Shown here: positions 27,011-36,187 of the stretch, in pieces | Layout of the letters: every line of letters begins with the position of its first letter | Position numbering within the stretch: position 1 is the first letter of the stretch | Assembly (NCBI RefSeq): GCF_032163505.1 | Contig: NZ_CP134147.1 | Span: 462,501-526,500, forward strand | Source of the DNA: Streptococcus parasanguinis | GTDB lineage: Bacteria > Bacillota > Bacilli > Lactobacillales > Streptococcaceae | Reading direction: 5' to 3' | Length of the DNA: 64,000 bases | Position numbers and translations under genes: made by a program | Notes under the pieces: generated by a model | What the model was told of the DNA's origin: nothing | The model's input: the letters and a program-made list of their open reading frames with translations, nothing else | The model's database searches: none

Positions 27011-27459
27011 TAACAGAAGTGATTCAGCCAGCTATAAAGGAACCATTTGAATTGGTCGATGTTGAATATGGCAAAATGGGTGGTGACTACGTCTTAAGCA
27101 TTTTCGTAGACAAACCAGAAGGAATCACACTGAATGATACAGCGGATTTGACAGAAATCATCAGTCCGCTATTGGATCAAATCAAACCAGACCCATTTCC
27201 AGAACAGTACTTTTTAGAAGTCACCAGTCCTGGCTTGGAGAGACCTTTGAAAACCAAGGAAGCACTCGAGGGAGCTGTTGGTAAGTACGTCAATATTAGC
27301 TTGTACAAGGCTGTTGAAAAGCAAAAGGTCTTTGAGGGGAACCTAATAGGTTTTGAAGAGGATGTTTTGACCATTGAGTATATGGATAAAACACGAAAGA
27401 AAACAGTGGATATTCCTTATAACCTTGTGTCCAAAGCAAGGTTGGCTGTAAAATTGTAA
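26980..27459 (+). CDS. rimP: Ribosome maturation factor RimP
   Basis: The protein of up to 159 residues aids 30S subunit assembly. Characteristic sequence includes [23 protein letters not shown] and [12 protein letters not shown], with a C-terminal Sm-like domain. The only standard start nearby is GTG 26980, but its first base is also the last G of AGGAGG (26975-26980), too close for normal initiation. ATC at 26989 (codon 4) has ideal spacing of 8 nt. The start is thus uncertain by a few residues. It is first in the nusA-infB operon. Confidence 0.9.
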   Translation: MATIATIVDLVTEVIQPAIKEPFELVDVEYGKMGGDYVLSIFVDKPEGITLNDTADLTEIISPLLDQIKPDPFPEQYFLEVTSPGLERPLKTKEALEGAVGKYVNISLYKAVEKQKVFEGNLIGFEEDVLTIEYMDKTRKKTVDIPYNLVSKARLAVKL

Positions 27460-27503
27460 CAGAATGAAAGAAAGGATGCCTTTATAGAAGAGGCAAGAAA
27501 AAC

Positions 27504-28646
27504 ATGAGTAAAGAAATGCTAGAAGCCTTCCGCATTTTGGAAGAAGACAAAGGGATCAAAAAAGAAGATATCATCGAAGCAGTCACAGAATCATTGCGTT
27601 CAGCTTATCGCCGTCGTTATGGACAATCAGAAAGTGCAGCGATTGAATTCAATGAAAAAACTGGAGATTTCCGTGTTTATACGGTTCGTGAAGTAGTCGA
27701 TGAGGTCTTTGATAGCCGTTTAGAAATCAGCTTGAAGGATGCCTTGGCCATTAGCTCTGCTTATGAGTTGGGTGACAAGATCAAGTTTGAAGAAGCACCA
27801 GCTGAATTTGGTCGTGTAGCAGCTCAATCTGCTAAACAAACGATCATGGAAAAAATGCGTAAGCAAACGCGCACCATCACCTATAACACTTATAAAGAAC
27901 ATGAAAATGAAATCATGAGTGGAACGGTGGAGCGCTTTGACAATCGGTTTATCTATGTCAATCTTGGTTCGATCGAAGCTCAATTGTCTAAGCAAGACCA
28001 AATTCCAGGAGAAGTATTCCAATCTCATGATCGAATTGAAGTATTTGTCTACAAGGTAGAAGATAATCCACGTGGTGTCAATGTCTTTGTTAGCCGAAGC
28101 CACCCTGAAATGATCAAACGTTTGATGGAACAAGAAATTCCTGAAGTCTACGATGGAACTGTTGAGATTATGAGTGTAGCGCGTGAAGCTGGAGATCGTA
28201 CAAAAGTTGCGGTTCGTAGCCATAACCCAAACGTAGATGCGATTGGGACTATCGTTGGTCGTGGTGGATCGAATATTAAAAAGATTACCAGCAAGTTCCA
28301 CCCAGCTCGATACGATCAAAAATTAGACCGTATGGTTCCGACAGAAGAAAATATCGATGTCATCGAATGGGTTCCAGATCCAGCTGAATTTATCTACAAT
28401 GCGATCGCTCCTGCAGAAGTGGACCAAGTTATTTTTGATGATGAAGATAGCAAACATGCTCTCGTTGTGGTCCCAGACAACAAATTATCTCTTGCCATTG
28501 GTCGTCGTGGTCAAAACGTTCGTTTAGCAGCTCATTTGACTGGTTACCGCATCGATATCAAATCTGCTAGTGAGTTCGAAGAAATGGAAGCAGCTCAGGA
28601 AACTTTTGAAGACCAAGTAGAAAGTGACGAAGAGCAAGTCGATTAA
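27504..28646 (+). CDS. nusA: Transcription termination/antitermination factor NusA
   Basis: The 380-residue factor binds RNA polymerase and modulates pausing. An N-terminal polymerase-binding domain (about 1-125) is followed by S1 (about 135-200) and two KH domains with GTIVGRGGSNIKKI and AIGRRGQNVRLAA. It ends in an acidic tail and lacks C-terminal acidic repeats, as in other Firmicutes. It is 44 bp after rimP. Confidence 0.97.
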   Translation: MSKEMLEAFRILEEDKGIKKEDIIEAVTESLRSAYRRRYGQSESAAIEFNEKTGDFRVYTVREVVDEVFDSRLEISLKDALAISSAYELGDKIKFEEAPAEFGRVAAQSAKQTIMEKMRKQTRTITYNTYKEHENEIMSGTVERFDNRFIYVNLGSIEAQLSKQDQIPGEVFQSHDRIEVFVYKVEDNPRGVNVFVSRSHPEMIKRLMEQEIPEVYDGTVEIMSVAREAGDRTKVAVRSHNPNVDAIGTIVGRGGSNIKKITSKFHPARYDQKLDRMVPTEENIDVIEWVPDPAEFIYNAIAPAEVDQVIFDDEDSKHALVVVPDNKLSLAIGRRGQNVRLAAHLTGYRIDIKSASEFEEMEAAQETFEDQVESDEEQVD

Positions 28647-28660
28647 GAGAGGGAGGGAAA

Positions 28661-28957
28661 ATGGTAAAAACAAGAAAAATCCCTTTAAGAAAATCTGTCG
28701 TTTCAAATGAAATTATTGATAAGCGCGATTTGCTCCGCATTGTCAAAAATAAAGAAGGACAAGTCTTTATCGATCCAACTGGCAAAGCCAATGGTCGAGG
28801 TGCTTACATCAAGCTAGACAATGAAGAAGCGGCACTTGCTAAGAAAAAGAAAGTTTTTAATCGTAGCTTTAATATGGAAGTGGAAGAAGCTTTCTATGAT
28901 GAATTGATCTCTTATGTAGATCATAAGGTGAAGAGAAGAGAGTTAGGCCTTGAATAA
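28661..28957 (+). CDS. ylxR: YlxR family RNA-binding protein (RnpM-like)
   Basis: The 98-residue DUF448 protein has the GRGAYIKLD core. It begins MVKTRKIPLRKSVVS and lacks the CRT cysteine pattern of some homologues. The family binds RNA, and a B. subtilis member modulates RNase P. It lies in the conserved nusA-ylxR-ylxQ-infB order and overlaps ylxQ by 8 bp. Confidence 0.92.
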   Translation: MVKTRKIPLRKSVVSNEIIDKRDLLRIVKNKEGQVFIDPTGKANGRGAYIKLDNEEAALAKKKKVFNRSFNMEVEEAFYDELISYVDHKVKRRELGLE

Positions 28958-29249
28958 GCAAAAGATAAGTAATTTGTTGGGTTTGGCGCAAAGAGCAGGA
29001 AAACTCATTTCTGGAGAAGAACTCGTGATCAAAGCAATCCAGGAAGAAAAAGCAAAATTAGTTTTTCTGGCAAATGATGCAGCTAGTAACCTGACAAAAA
29101 AGGTGACAGATAAGGGTCACTATTATGAGGTTCAAGTATCTACCGTGTTTTCAACACTAGAATTAAGCACTGCAATTGGACGTTCTCGTAAGGTCGTCGC
29201 TGTTGTAGATGCTGGATTTTCAAAGAAAATGAGGTCTCTTATGGAATAG
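28950..29249 (+). CDS. ylxQ: L7Ae-family ribosomal protein-like YlxQ
   Basis: The 99-residue protein belongs to the L7Ae/L30e family that binds kink-turn RNA. It begins [24 protein letters not shown]. The start is TTG 28950 overlapping the end of ylxR, which suggests translational coupling. Confidence 0.92.
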   Translation: MNKQKISNLLGLAQRAGKLISGEELVIKAIQEEKAKLVFLANDAASNLTKKVTDKGHYYEVQVSTVFSTLELSTAIGRSRKVVAVVDAGFSKKMRSLME

Positions 29250-29265
29250 AAGAGGAGGACAGCAA

Positions 29266-31980
29266 TTGTCTAAGAAAAGATTATACGAAATTGCCAAAGA
29301 ATTGGGCAAGGAAAGTAAAGAAGTCGTCACTCGTGCGAAAGAATTAGGTTTTGACGTCAAGAGTCATGCATCTAGTGTCGATACTGATGTTGCTGAAAAG
29401 TTGATCAAGAGCTTTGCAGCGAAAAAAGAAACAGTCGAAAAGAAAGTAGCAGAAGTGGCTGCCAAGACAACGGCTGTCGCAGAGAAAAAAGAAGCAGCGC
29501 CTGTCAAAAAAGAAGGAGCAACTGAGACAAAATCAGTAACGCCAGCTGCTAAACCAAAGAGTCGTAACTTTAAAGCGGAACGAGAAGCGCGTGCAAAAGA
29601 ACAGGCTGAACGTAGGAAACAACAAGACAATCGTCCAAAACGTGATCGCAAAGATAATCAGCGTCATGGTGACAACCGAAATCAACGACCACAAGAGCGA
29701 AATGAACAGCGAAATCAAGGTTCTGAGCGTCGCAATAACCGACCAGATCAAAGACGTGGTGCACAGCCCCAAGTGGCACCAAAAGTTGATTTCAAAGCGC
29801 GTGCAGCAGCACTGAAAGCTGAACAAAATGCTGAGTACGCACGTGGAAGTGAAGATCGCTACAAACAACAAGCTGCAAAAGCAGAACAAGAACGTCAACA
29901 GCGCCGGAAACGGGTAGAAGCACCAGAAGTGAAAGCACCTGTACAGGAGCCAGCTGTTGAGAACCATACAAAACCAGCTGTTGCTGCTGCTCCAGCTCAA
30001 GTCGATACACGTCGGAAGAAACAAGCGCGACCAGATAAGAAACGCGATGATTTTGATCGTGAAGAAGATGGTCCAAGAAAACAACAAAGGAATCGAAATA
30101 GTCAAAATCAAGTGAGAAATCAGAGAAATAGTAACTGGAATAACAATAAGAAAAATAAAAAAGGAAAGAACAACCGTAATGATGCTCCAAAACCAGTAAC
30201 AGAGCGTAAATTCCATGAATTACCAAGTGAATTTGAGTATACGGATGGAATGACGGTTGCCGAAATCGCAAAACGCATCAAGCGTGAACCGGCTGAAATC
30301 GTCAAGAAACTCTTTATGATGGGAGTCATGGCGACTCAAAATCAATCGCTGGATGGAGATACGATTGAACTCTTGATGGTGGATTATGGAATTGAAGCCA
30401 AGAAAAAGGTTGAAGTGGACAATGCCGATATCGAACGCTTCTTCGTTGAAGATGGTTATTTGAATCCAGATGAGTTGGTAGAGCGTCCACCAGTTGTCAC
30501 CATCATGGGACACGTTGACCACGGTAAAACTACCCTTTTGGATACCCTTCGTAATTCACGTGTAGCAACAGGTGAAGCGGGAGGAATCACTCAGCACATC
30601 GGGGCTTATCAAATCGTGGAAAATGGCAAGAAGATTACCTTCTTGGATACACCTGGACACGCGGCCTTTACTTCTATGCGGGCGCGTGGTGCATCTGTTA
30701 CCGATATTACCATCTTGGTCGTAGCGGCAGATGACGGGGTGATGCCACAGACTATCGAAGCCATCAACCACTCAAAAGCGGCTAATGTTCCAATCATTGT
30801 GGCTATTAACAAGATTGATAAACCAGGAGCTAATCCAGAGCGTGTCATCGGTGAATTGGCAGAGCATGGAGTTATGTCAACAGCTTGGGGTGGTGATTCT
30901 GAGTTTGTAGAAATCTCAGCTAAGTTCAACCAAAATATCGATGAACTCTTGGAAACGGTCCTTCTTGTGGCTGAAATCCAAGAACTTAAAGCAGATCCAA
31001 CTGTTCGTGCCATCGGTACTGTTATCGAAGCGCGCTTGGATAAAGGAAAAGGTGCGGTCGCAACCCTCCTTGTTCAACAAGGTACCTTGAATGTCCAAGA
31101 CCCAATCGTTGTCGGAAATACCTTTGGACGTGTCCGTGCCATGACCAATGACCTTGGACGTCGTGTGAAGGTTGCAGGACCATCTACTCCGGTTTCTATC
31201 ACTGGTTTGAACGAAGCGCCAATGGCAGGTGACCACTTCGCGGTTTATGAAGATGAAAAATCAGCGCGTGCAGCTGGTGAAGAACGTGCCAAACGTGCTC
31301 TGATGAAACAACGTCAAGCAACCAACCGCGTCAGCCTTGAAAATCTCTTTGATACCTTGAAGGCTGGAGAAGTGAAATCCGTTAATGTCATCATCAAGGC
31401 CGATGTACAAGGTTCGGTTGAAGCTCTTGCTGCTTCCCTTCAAAAGATTGAAGTGGAAGGTGTGAAAGTGACCATCGTTCACTCAGCAGTTGGTGCCATC
31501 AACGAATCAGACGTGACCCTTGCAGAAGCTTCAAATGCCTTCATCATCGGATTTAACGTCCGTCCTACTCCACAAGCACGTCAACAAGCTGAAGCTGATG
31601 AGGTAGAAATCCGTCTTCACTCAATCATCTACAAAGTGATTGAAGAAATGGAAGATGCCATGAAAGGTATGTTGGATCCTGAGTTCGAAGAGAAAGTCAT
31701 CGGGGAAGCAGTTATTCGTGAAACCTTTAAGGTCTCTAAAGTGGGTACCATTGGTGGATTTATGGTCCTTAGTGGTAAGGTTACACGTGATTCCAAAGTC
31801 CGTGTCATTCGTGACGGTGTCGTGATCTATGACGGAGCTCTTGCAAGCTTGAAACACTTCAAAGATGATGTCAAAGAGATCACAAATGGTCGTGAAGGTG
31901 GATTGATGATTGAAGGCTACAATGATATCAAGACAGATGATACCATCGAAGCCTACATCATGGAAGAAATTAAAAAATAA
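29266..31980 (+). CDS. infB: Translation initiation factor IF-2
   Basis: The 904-residue GTPase brings initiator tRNA to the ribosome. A TTG start at 29266 follows GAGGAGGAC. The first 300 residues are low-complexity (Lys, Arg, Gln, Asn, Ala-rich), the usual variable N-terminal domain. The G domain shows [12 protein letters not shown] (G1), DTPGHAAF (G3) and NKIDKP (G4), followed by domains II-IV. Internal starts giving shorter forms are known in some bacteria but cannot be judged here. Confidence 0.97.
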   Translation: MSKKRLYEIAKELGKESKEVVTRAKELGFDVKSHASSVDTDVAEKLIKSFAAKKETVEKKVAEVAAKTTAVAEKKEAAPVKKEGATETKSVTPAAKPKSRNFKAEREARAKEQAERRKQQDNRPKRDRKDNQRHGDNRNQRPQERNEQRNQGSERRNNRPDQRRGAQPQVAPKVDFKARAAALKAEQNAEYARGSEDRYKQQAAKAEQERQQRRKRVEAPEVKAPVQEPAVENHTKPAVAAAPAQVDTRRKKQARPDKKRDDFDREEDGPRKQQRNRNSQNQVRNQRNSNWNNNKKNKKGKNNRNDAPKPVTERKFHELPSEFEYTDGMTVAEIAKRIKREPAEIVKKLFMMGVMATQNQSLDGDTIELLMVDYGIEAKKKVEVDNADIERFFVEDGYLNPDELVERPPVVTIMGHVDHGKTTLLDTLRNSRVATGEAGGITQHIGAYQIVENGKKITFLDTPGHAAFTSMRARGASVTDITILVVAADDGVMPQTIEAINHSKAANVPIIVAINKIDKPGANPERVIGELAEHGVMSTAWGGDSEFVEISAKFNQNIDELLETVLLVAEIQELKADPTVRAIGTVIEARLDKGKGAVATLLVQQGTLNVQDPIVVGNTFGRVRAMTNDLGRRVKVAGPSTPVSITGLNEAPMAGDHFAVYEDEKSARAAGEERAKRALMKQRQATNRVSLENLFDTLKAGEVKSVNVIIKADVQGSVEALAASLQKIEVEGVKVTIVHSAVGAINESDVTLAEASNAFIIGFNVRPTPQARQQAEADEVEIRLHSIIYKVIEEMEDAMKGMLDPEFEEKVIGEAVIRETFKVSKVGTIGGFMVLSGKVTRDSKVRVIRDGVVIYDGALASLKHFKDDVKEITNGREGGLMIEGYNDIKTDDTIEAYIMEEIKK

Positions 31981-31987
31981 GATGCTG

Positions 31988-32028
31988 ACTAGGAAAAAAG
32001 AGGACTCTCCTCAGATTTCCTAGTTTTT
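31988..32028 (+). terminator. Terminator-like hairpin between infB and rbfA
   Basis: ACTAGGAAA and TTTCCTAGT close a 41-nt structure with an inner GAGGA/TCCTC stem and TTTTT at the end. It would reduce rbfA expression relative to infB. Confidence 0.75.
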
Positions 32029-32053
32029 AAACACAGAGTAGAAAGGAGTTCCT

Positions 32054-32404
32054 ATGGCAAGTCATTTTCGGACAGACCGAGTAGGGATGGAAATCAAGCG
32101 TGAAGTCAATGAGATTTTACAAAAGAAAGTCCGTGACCCGCGTGTTCAAGGTGTCACCATTACGGATGTTCAAATGCTAGGTGATTTGTCTATGGCCAAA
32201 GTGTATTATTCAATTATGAGTGATTTGGCTTCAGACAATCAAAAGGCTCAGACAGGCCTTGAAAAAGCAACAGGAACCATCAAGCGTGAATTAGGTCGGA
32301 ATCTGAAATTGTACAAGATTCCAGATCTTACTTTTGTGAAAGACGAATCCATCGAATACGGGAATAAGATCGATGAGATGTTGCGCAATTTGAACAAAGA
32401 CTAG
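32054..32404 (+). CDS. rbfA: Ribosome-binding factor A
   Basis: The 116-residue KH-fold protein matures the 16S 5' end. It starts [22 protein letters not shown] and has [14 protein letters not shown] and the conserved LRKIP-like [11 protein letters not shown] segment. GAAAGGAG precedes the ATG. Confidence 0.95.
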   Translation: MASHFRTDRVGMEIKREVNEILQKKVRDPRVQGVTITDVQMLGDLSMAKVYYSIMSDLASDNQKAQTGLEKATGTIKRELGRNLKLYKIPDLTFVKDESIEYGNKIDEMLRNLNKD

Positions 32405-32427
32405 AGAGGTTGGAAATTTCCACGCCC

Positions 32428-32676
32428 AGATTGAAAGACAAAGTCTTCTCAGAAACTTTCCTTAGGTGAGTACGGACGTCAGCGAACTTCTACGAAGTTC
32501 CAAGACTAATTATTGAGCCTAAGGTCTCAATAATTCCGAGTACCTGAAACTATTAAGTTTCAGGTACTTTTCTCACGACGAAAAGTTTCAGTAGATGATT
32601 GAATCACTCTAACGAGTAACATTTCTTTTTATAGAATTTATTAGATTTATAAAAAAGAATAGTTTGTCTACAGTCT
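32428..32676 (+). repeat. Structured intergenic element, family A, copy 1
   Basis: The 249-bp element starts AGATTGAAAGACAAAG and ends ATAGTTTGTCTACAGTCT, an imperfect terminal inverted repeat. Its core (32452-32589) has four helices: P1 32452-32459/32582-32589 extended by GTGAG/CTCAC (32466-32470/32572-32576), P2 32484-32490/32494-32500, P3 32508-32517/32526-32535 with CCTAAGGT between the arms, and P4 32540-32550/32557-32567. No ORF is convincing. Before it is GTTGGAAATTTCCA (32409-32422), and after it GTTGGAAATTTCCAAC (32680-32695), the same stem-loop. About 250 bp of the 449-bp gap between rbfA and the phosphate transporter gene are this element. Confidence 0.8.
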
Positions 32677-32679
32677 CGA

Positions 32680-32705
32680 GTTGGAAATTTCCAACTTCTT
32701 TTTTT
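32680..32705 (+). terminator. Terminator after element A copy 1
   Basis: GTTGGAAATTTCCAAC is a self-complementary stem followed by TTCTTTTTTT. It is the intact one of two copies; the copy at 32409-32422 lacks the T run. Confidence 0.7.
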
Positions 32706-32780
32706 GACTCTTAAAATGAGGAAAATAAAACAGAAAGAAAAAAACGGTTTCAAAAAATAATAGAAATTTACAGAAATCTC

Positions 32781-32809
32781 TTGTGTGATTGGAAATTATC
32801 CTTTACAAT
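32781..32809 (+). promoter_or_regulatory. Promoter of the Na/Pi cotransporter gene
   Basis: TTGTGT (32781-32786) and TACAAT (32804-32809) are separated by 17 nt, about 45 nt before the start codon. Confidence 0.65.
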
Positions 32810-32853
32810 AGGAGAGGAGTTTTATTTATGATCTCATATTTGGAGGAATGATC

Positions 32854-34485
32854 ATGTCCATTAACTGGCAGGAAATTGTGTTTAACTTTTTGGGAGGGTT
32901 GGGTCTCTTTCTCTATAGTATTAAAACCATGGGAGAAGGACTGCAACAAGCCGCAGGGGACCGTCTTCGCTACTATATTGATAAATATACCAGCAATCCC
33001 TTTCTAGGGGTTCTAGTAGGGATTGGGATGACTGCCTTGATTCAGTCGAGTTCAGGGGTTACAGTGATTACGGTCGGTCTGGTGAGTGCAGGACTTCTAA
33101 CCCTCCGTCAAGCTATTGGTATTGTTATGGGGGCCAATATTGGAACGACTATTACCTCCTTTATCATTGGTTTTAAATTAGGAGACTACGCTCTTCCCAT
33201 GCTCTTTATCGGAGCGGTTTGTCTCTTCTTTACCAAAAATCGTTTGGTTAATAATGTTGGACGAATCGTTTTTGGTGTCGGTGGTATCTTCTTTGCCCTC
33301 AACTTGATGAGTGGGGCTATGGAACCTCTTAAAGATTTGCAAGTCTTTCGTGACTATATGGTGCAGTTAAGTAAAAGTCCTATCTTGGGTGTCTTTGTTG
33401 GATCAGGCTTAACACTTTTGATTCAGGCCTCTTCTGCAACCATTGGTATCTTGCAAAATCTCTATGCTAGTCATTTGATTGACCTGAAAGGAGCCCTCCC
33501 AGTTCTCTTTGGTGATAATATCGGAACGACCATTACAGCTATCATTGCTTCCTTGGGAGCTAATATTGCGGCCAAACGTGTGGCAGGTGCCCATGTAGCC
33601 TTTAATGTTATCGGAACCATTATCTGTCTTGTCTTCCTTGTTCCGTTTACCTCTTTGATTCAATGGTTTGAAACGACTCTTCATTTATCCCCAGAAATGA
33701 CCATAGCCTTTGCTCACGGAACCTTTAATATAACCAATACCATCATCCAGTTCCCATTCATTGGAGCTTTGGCATACTTTGTGACCAAGCTGATTCCTGG
33801 TGAGGATGAGGTTGTCAAATATGAACCGCTCTACTTGGATGAAAACTTGATCACCCAAGCGCCTTCGATTGCTCTTGGAAATGCGAAAAAAGAGTTGCTT
33901 CATTTAGGTGGATATGCAGATAAAGCCTTTAGCCTCTCTTATGATTATATTGTTCATCAAAATGAGAAAACAGCTGAAAAGGGTCATAAGACAGAAGAAG
34001 CCATCAATACCATCGATGATGATTTGACTCGCTACCTGATTCGTTTGTCAAGTGAAGCCTTGAGTCCGAGAGAAAGTGAAGTTCTCACCAATATCTTGGA
34101 TTCTTCACGGGATTTGGAGCGGATTGGAGATCACGCGGAAGCCTTGATCAATCTGACCGATTATTTAATTCGTAAGAAAGTGGTCTTTTCAGAAGCGGCC
34201 TTGGCTGAATTGGAAGATATTTACAACCAAACCCATCAATTTGTAGAGGATGCTTTGAAAGCTATCGAGCACAATGATGTGAGTCTTGCAAACCAATTGG
34301 TAGCACGTCACGAGGCAATTGAAAAATTGGAGAAAAGACTTCGGAAAACTCATATTCGTCGTTTGAACCAAGGTGAATGTACGCCACAAGCCGGAGTGAA
34401 CTTTATTGATATCATTTCTCACTATACACGTGTTGCAGACCATGCCATGAATCTAGCTGAAAAAGTACAAATCGAGCAAATTTAA
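32854..34485 (+). CDS. Na/Pi-cotransporter family protein with PhoU-like domain
   Basis: The 543-residue protein joins an N-terminal NptA/PNaS transporter (about residues 1-310) and a C-terminal PhoU-like helical domain (about 345-540). The two inverted-repeat motifs of PNaS transporters are visible as ALIQSSSGVTVITVG and LLIQASSATIGI. ATG 32854 is chosen because GGAGG (32842-32846) is then 7 nt away; ATG 32848 is too close. The likely role is phosphate transport or its regulation. It is monocistronic. Confidence 0.9.
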   Translation: MSINWQEIVFNFLGGLGLFLYSIKTMGEGLQQAAGDRLRYYIDKYTSNPFLGVLVGIGMTALIQSSSGVTVITVGLVSAGLLTLRQAIGIVMGANIGTTITSFIIGFKLGDYALPMLFIGAVCLFFTKNRLVNNVGRIVFGVGGIFFALNLMSGAMEPLKDLQVFRDYMVQLSKSPILGVFVGSGLTLLIQASSATIGILQNLYASHLIDLKGALPVLFGDNIGTTITAIIASLGANIAAKRVAGAHVAFNVIGTIICLVFLVPFTSLIQWFETTLHLSPEMTIAFAHGTFNITNTIIQFPFIGALAYFVTKLIPGEDEVVKYEPLYLDENLITQAPSIALGNAKKELLHLGGYADKAFSLSYDYIVHQNEKTAEKGHKTEEAINTIDDDLTRYLIRLSSEALSPRESEVLTNILDSSRDLERIGDHAEALINLTDYLIRKKVVFSEAALAELEDIYNQTHQFVEDALKAIEHNDVSLANQLVARHEAIEKLEKRLRKTHIRRLNQGECTPQAGVNFIDIISHYTRVADHAMNLAEKVQIEQI

Positions 34486-34493
34486 GGAACGTC

Positions 34494-34527
34494 AAACAGA
34501 GTAAGTAGGAAGCTTACTCTGTTTTTT
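34494..34527 (+). terminator. Terminator after the Na/Pi cotransporter gene
   Basis: AAACAGAGTAAG and CTTACTCTGTTT pair around TAGGAAG, followed by TTTT. Confidence 0.92.
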
Positions 34528-34547
34528 GTTGGATTCTATTCAAAAAT

Positions 34548-34588
34548 AGGTCTAGACCATTTACAAATGGAAGTGAAAGCGTTATAAT
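34548..34588 (+). promoter_or_regulatory. nagA promoter with NagR-type operator and candidate cre
   Basis: AGGTCTAGACCAT (34548-34560) contains the GGTCTAGACC palindrome used by GntR-family amino-sugar regulators (NagR/YvoA/DasR). It abuts the -35 TTTACA (34560-34565), and the -10 TATAAT is at 34583-34588 with a 17-nt spacer. TGAAAGCGTTATAA (34574-34587), a near-match to the CcpA cre site, overlaps the spacer and the -10. The arrangement predicts repression without N-acetylglucosamine and carbon repression. Confidence 0.8.
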
Positions 34589-34638
34589 ATGTATGAATAT
34601 AAATGGAACACAGTTCCTACAATGGAAAGGACGATTTT

Positions 34639-35796
34639 ATGTCTACATATATTAAAGCAGATCAATTTTATTACCCACATGGGGTTCGCCGCGGAGGCTA
34701 TTTGGAACTCGTTGATGGCAAGTTTGGAAAACATGTGGAAAGCTTGTCAGAAGGTGCGGATGTGCTGGATTATTCTGGTTACAGCATTGCGCCTGGCCTC
34801 GTAGATACCCATATTCACGGATTTGGTGGGGTAGATGTGATGGATAACAATATCGAAGGCACTCTCCATACCATGAGTGAAGGTCTCTTGAGTACAGGGG
34901 TTACGAGTTTTTTGCCTACGACCTTGACTTCCTCTTACGAACAACTTTTGGCAGTAACGGAAAATATCGGTGCACGATACAAAGAAGCAACAGGAGCCAA
35001 GATTCGCGGGATTTATTTTGAAGGACCTTATTTTACAGAAAAATACAAGGGAGCTCAAAACCCATCTTATATGAAGGATCCAAGTATGGAAGAATTCCGG
35101 GCTTGGCAAAAAGCTGCCAATGGTCTGTTGAATAAGATTGCCCTTGCTCCTGAGCGTGAAGGTGTAGAAGACTTTGTTCGGACCATTACAGGAGAAGGGG
35201 TGACTGTTGCTTTGGGACACTCCAATGCAACTTTTGAAGAAGCTAAAAAAGCGGTAGATGCAGGTGCGAGTGTCTGGGTGCATGCCTACAATGGTATGCG
35301 TGGTTTGACGCACCGTGAACTCGGTATGGTTGGTGCTATGTATGAGTTGCCTCATACAACAGCAGAGTTGATCTGTGATGGCCATCACGTGGATCCGCTA
35401 GCGTGTGATATCCTGATGAAACAAAAAGGAAAAGAAAATGTTGCCTTGATTACTGACTGTATGACAGCTGGGGGCTTAGAAGACGGGGACTACATGCTTG
35501 GGGAATTCCCGGTTGTGGTCGCTGAAGGGACGGCTCGCTTGAAATCAACTGGTAATCTAGCTGGCTCAATCTTGAAATTGAAAGATGGATTAAAAAATGT
35601 TGTAGAGTGGGGGATTGCTAACCCTCACGAAGCAGTGATGATGGCCAGCCTCAATCCGGCAAAATCAGTCCATATTGATGATGTTTGTGGTCAAATTCGC
35701 GAAGGGTATGATGCTGACTTCATCGTGCTTGATCAAAATTTGGATCTGGTTGCGACCTATCTCGATGGGGTCAAACGTTACCAGGCGACTAACTAG
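34639..35796 (+). CDS. nagA: N-acetylglucosamine-6-phosphate deacetylase
   Basis: The 385-residue amidohydrolase converts GlcNAc-6-P to glucosamine-6-P and acetate. Metal/substrate motifs are DTHIHGFGGVDVMD, YFEGPYF, LGHSNATFEEA and VHAYNGMRG. ATG 34639 is preferred to an upstream in-frame ATG at 34603 because AAGGA precedes it and the length matches the family. It is monocistronic between two terminators. Confidence 0.96.
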   Translation: MSTYIKADQFYYPHGVRRGGYLELVDGKFGKHVESLSEGADVLDYSGYSIAPGLVDTHIHGFGGVDVMDNNIEGTLHTMSEGLLSTGVTSFLPTTLTSSYEQLLAVTENIGARYKEATGAKIRGIYFEGPYFTEKYKGAQNPSYMKDPSMEEFRAWQKAANGLLNKIALAPEREGVEDFVRTITGEGVTVALGHSNATFEEAKKAVDAGASVWVHAYNGMRGLTHRELGMVGAMYELPHTTAELICDGHHVDPLACDILMKQKGKENVALITDCMTAGGLEDGDYMLGEFPVVVAEGTARLKSTGNLAGSILKLKDGLKNVVEWGIANPHEAVMMASLNPAKSVHIDDVCGQIREGYDADFIVLDQNLDLVATYLDGVKRYQATN

Positions 35797-35822
35797 ATTC
35801 AAGAAACGAAGATAGAATACTT

Positions 35823-35852
35823 CCTCTCTAGGTCATACCTAGAGAGGTTTTT
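35823..35852. terminator. Terminator after nagA
   Basis: CCTCTCTAGGT and ACCTAGAGAGG form an 11-bp stem with a CAT loop and TTTTT. Confidence 0.93.
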
Positions 35853-35968
35853 GTGACGTATTCATGGGGTTAAACAGTCTTGAGGGGCTTTTTGTTTACC
35901 GATGGTAGTGCAATTTTGTGAATGCTGTCTTTTCATGCTATAATGGGAATTGAAATGTGAGGTAGCTT

Positions 35969-36187
35969 ATGAAGGCAATTGATATACGTTTTTTATTGAT
36001 GGGAATTTTTTTCTTGCTCTATGGGATTGTAAGAAAAAATATCTTTATTGTGATCGTTGGTGGGGCATTTTTACTCTATAGTTTTTATAGCAAGAAGATG
36101 GAGCCAACCAAGAAGAATATTTTTAAGCCAGAGCTTAAGCTTCGAGGGCCTAAGAAACCGAAATCGAAGAAAGGAAAGAAAAAATGA
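35969..36187 (+). CDS. Small membrane protein, function unknown
   Basis: The 72-residue protein has two short hydrophobic helices (about residues 8-23 and 25-43) and a very basic tail rich in Lys and Pro. I do not recognise a family. A TATAATGGG at 35939-35947 is a plausible -10 and GAGGTAG precedes the start. It overlaps the aldo-keto reductase by 4 bp (ATGA), so the two are translated together. Confidence 0.75.
   Translation: MKAIDIRFLLMGIFFLLYGIVRKNIFIVIVGGAFLLYSFYSKKMEPTKKNIFKPELKLRGPKKPKSKKGKKK

Noticed and set aside
29533-30271. Long minus-strand frames opposite infB
   Set aside because: They mirror the low-complexity N-terminal region of IF2 and have no promoter, ribosome-binding site or family similarity.
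32405-32853. Possible BOX, RUP or SPRITE repeat downstream of rbfA
   Set aside because: The sequence does not resemble the boxA/boxB/boxC modules, RUP or SPRITE as I know them; helix order and loop motifs are different.
34747-35388. 213-codon minus-strand frame opposite nagA
   Set aside because: It is antisense to conserved amidohydrolase motifs and shows no initiation signals.
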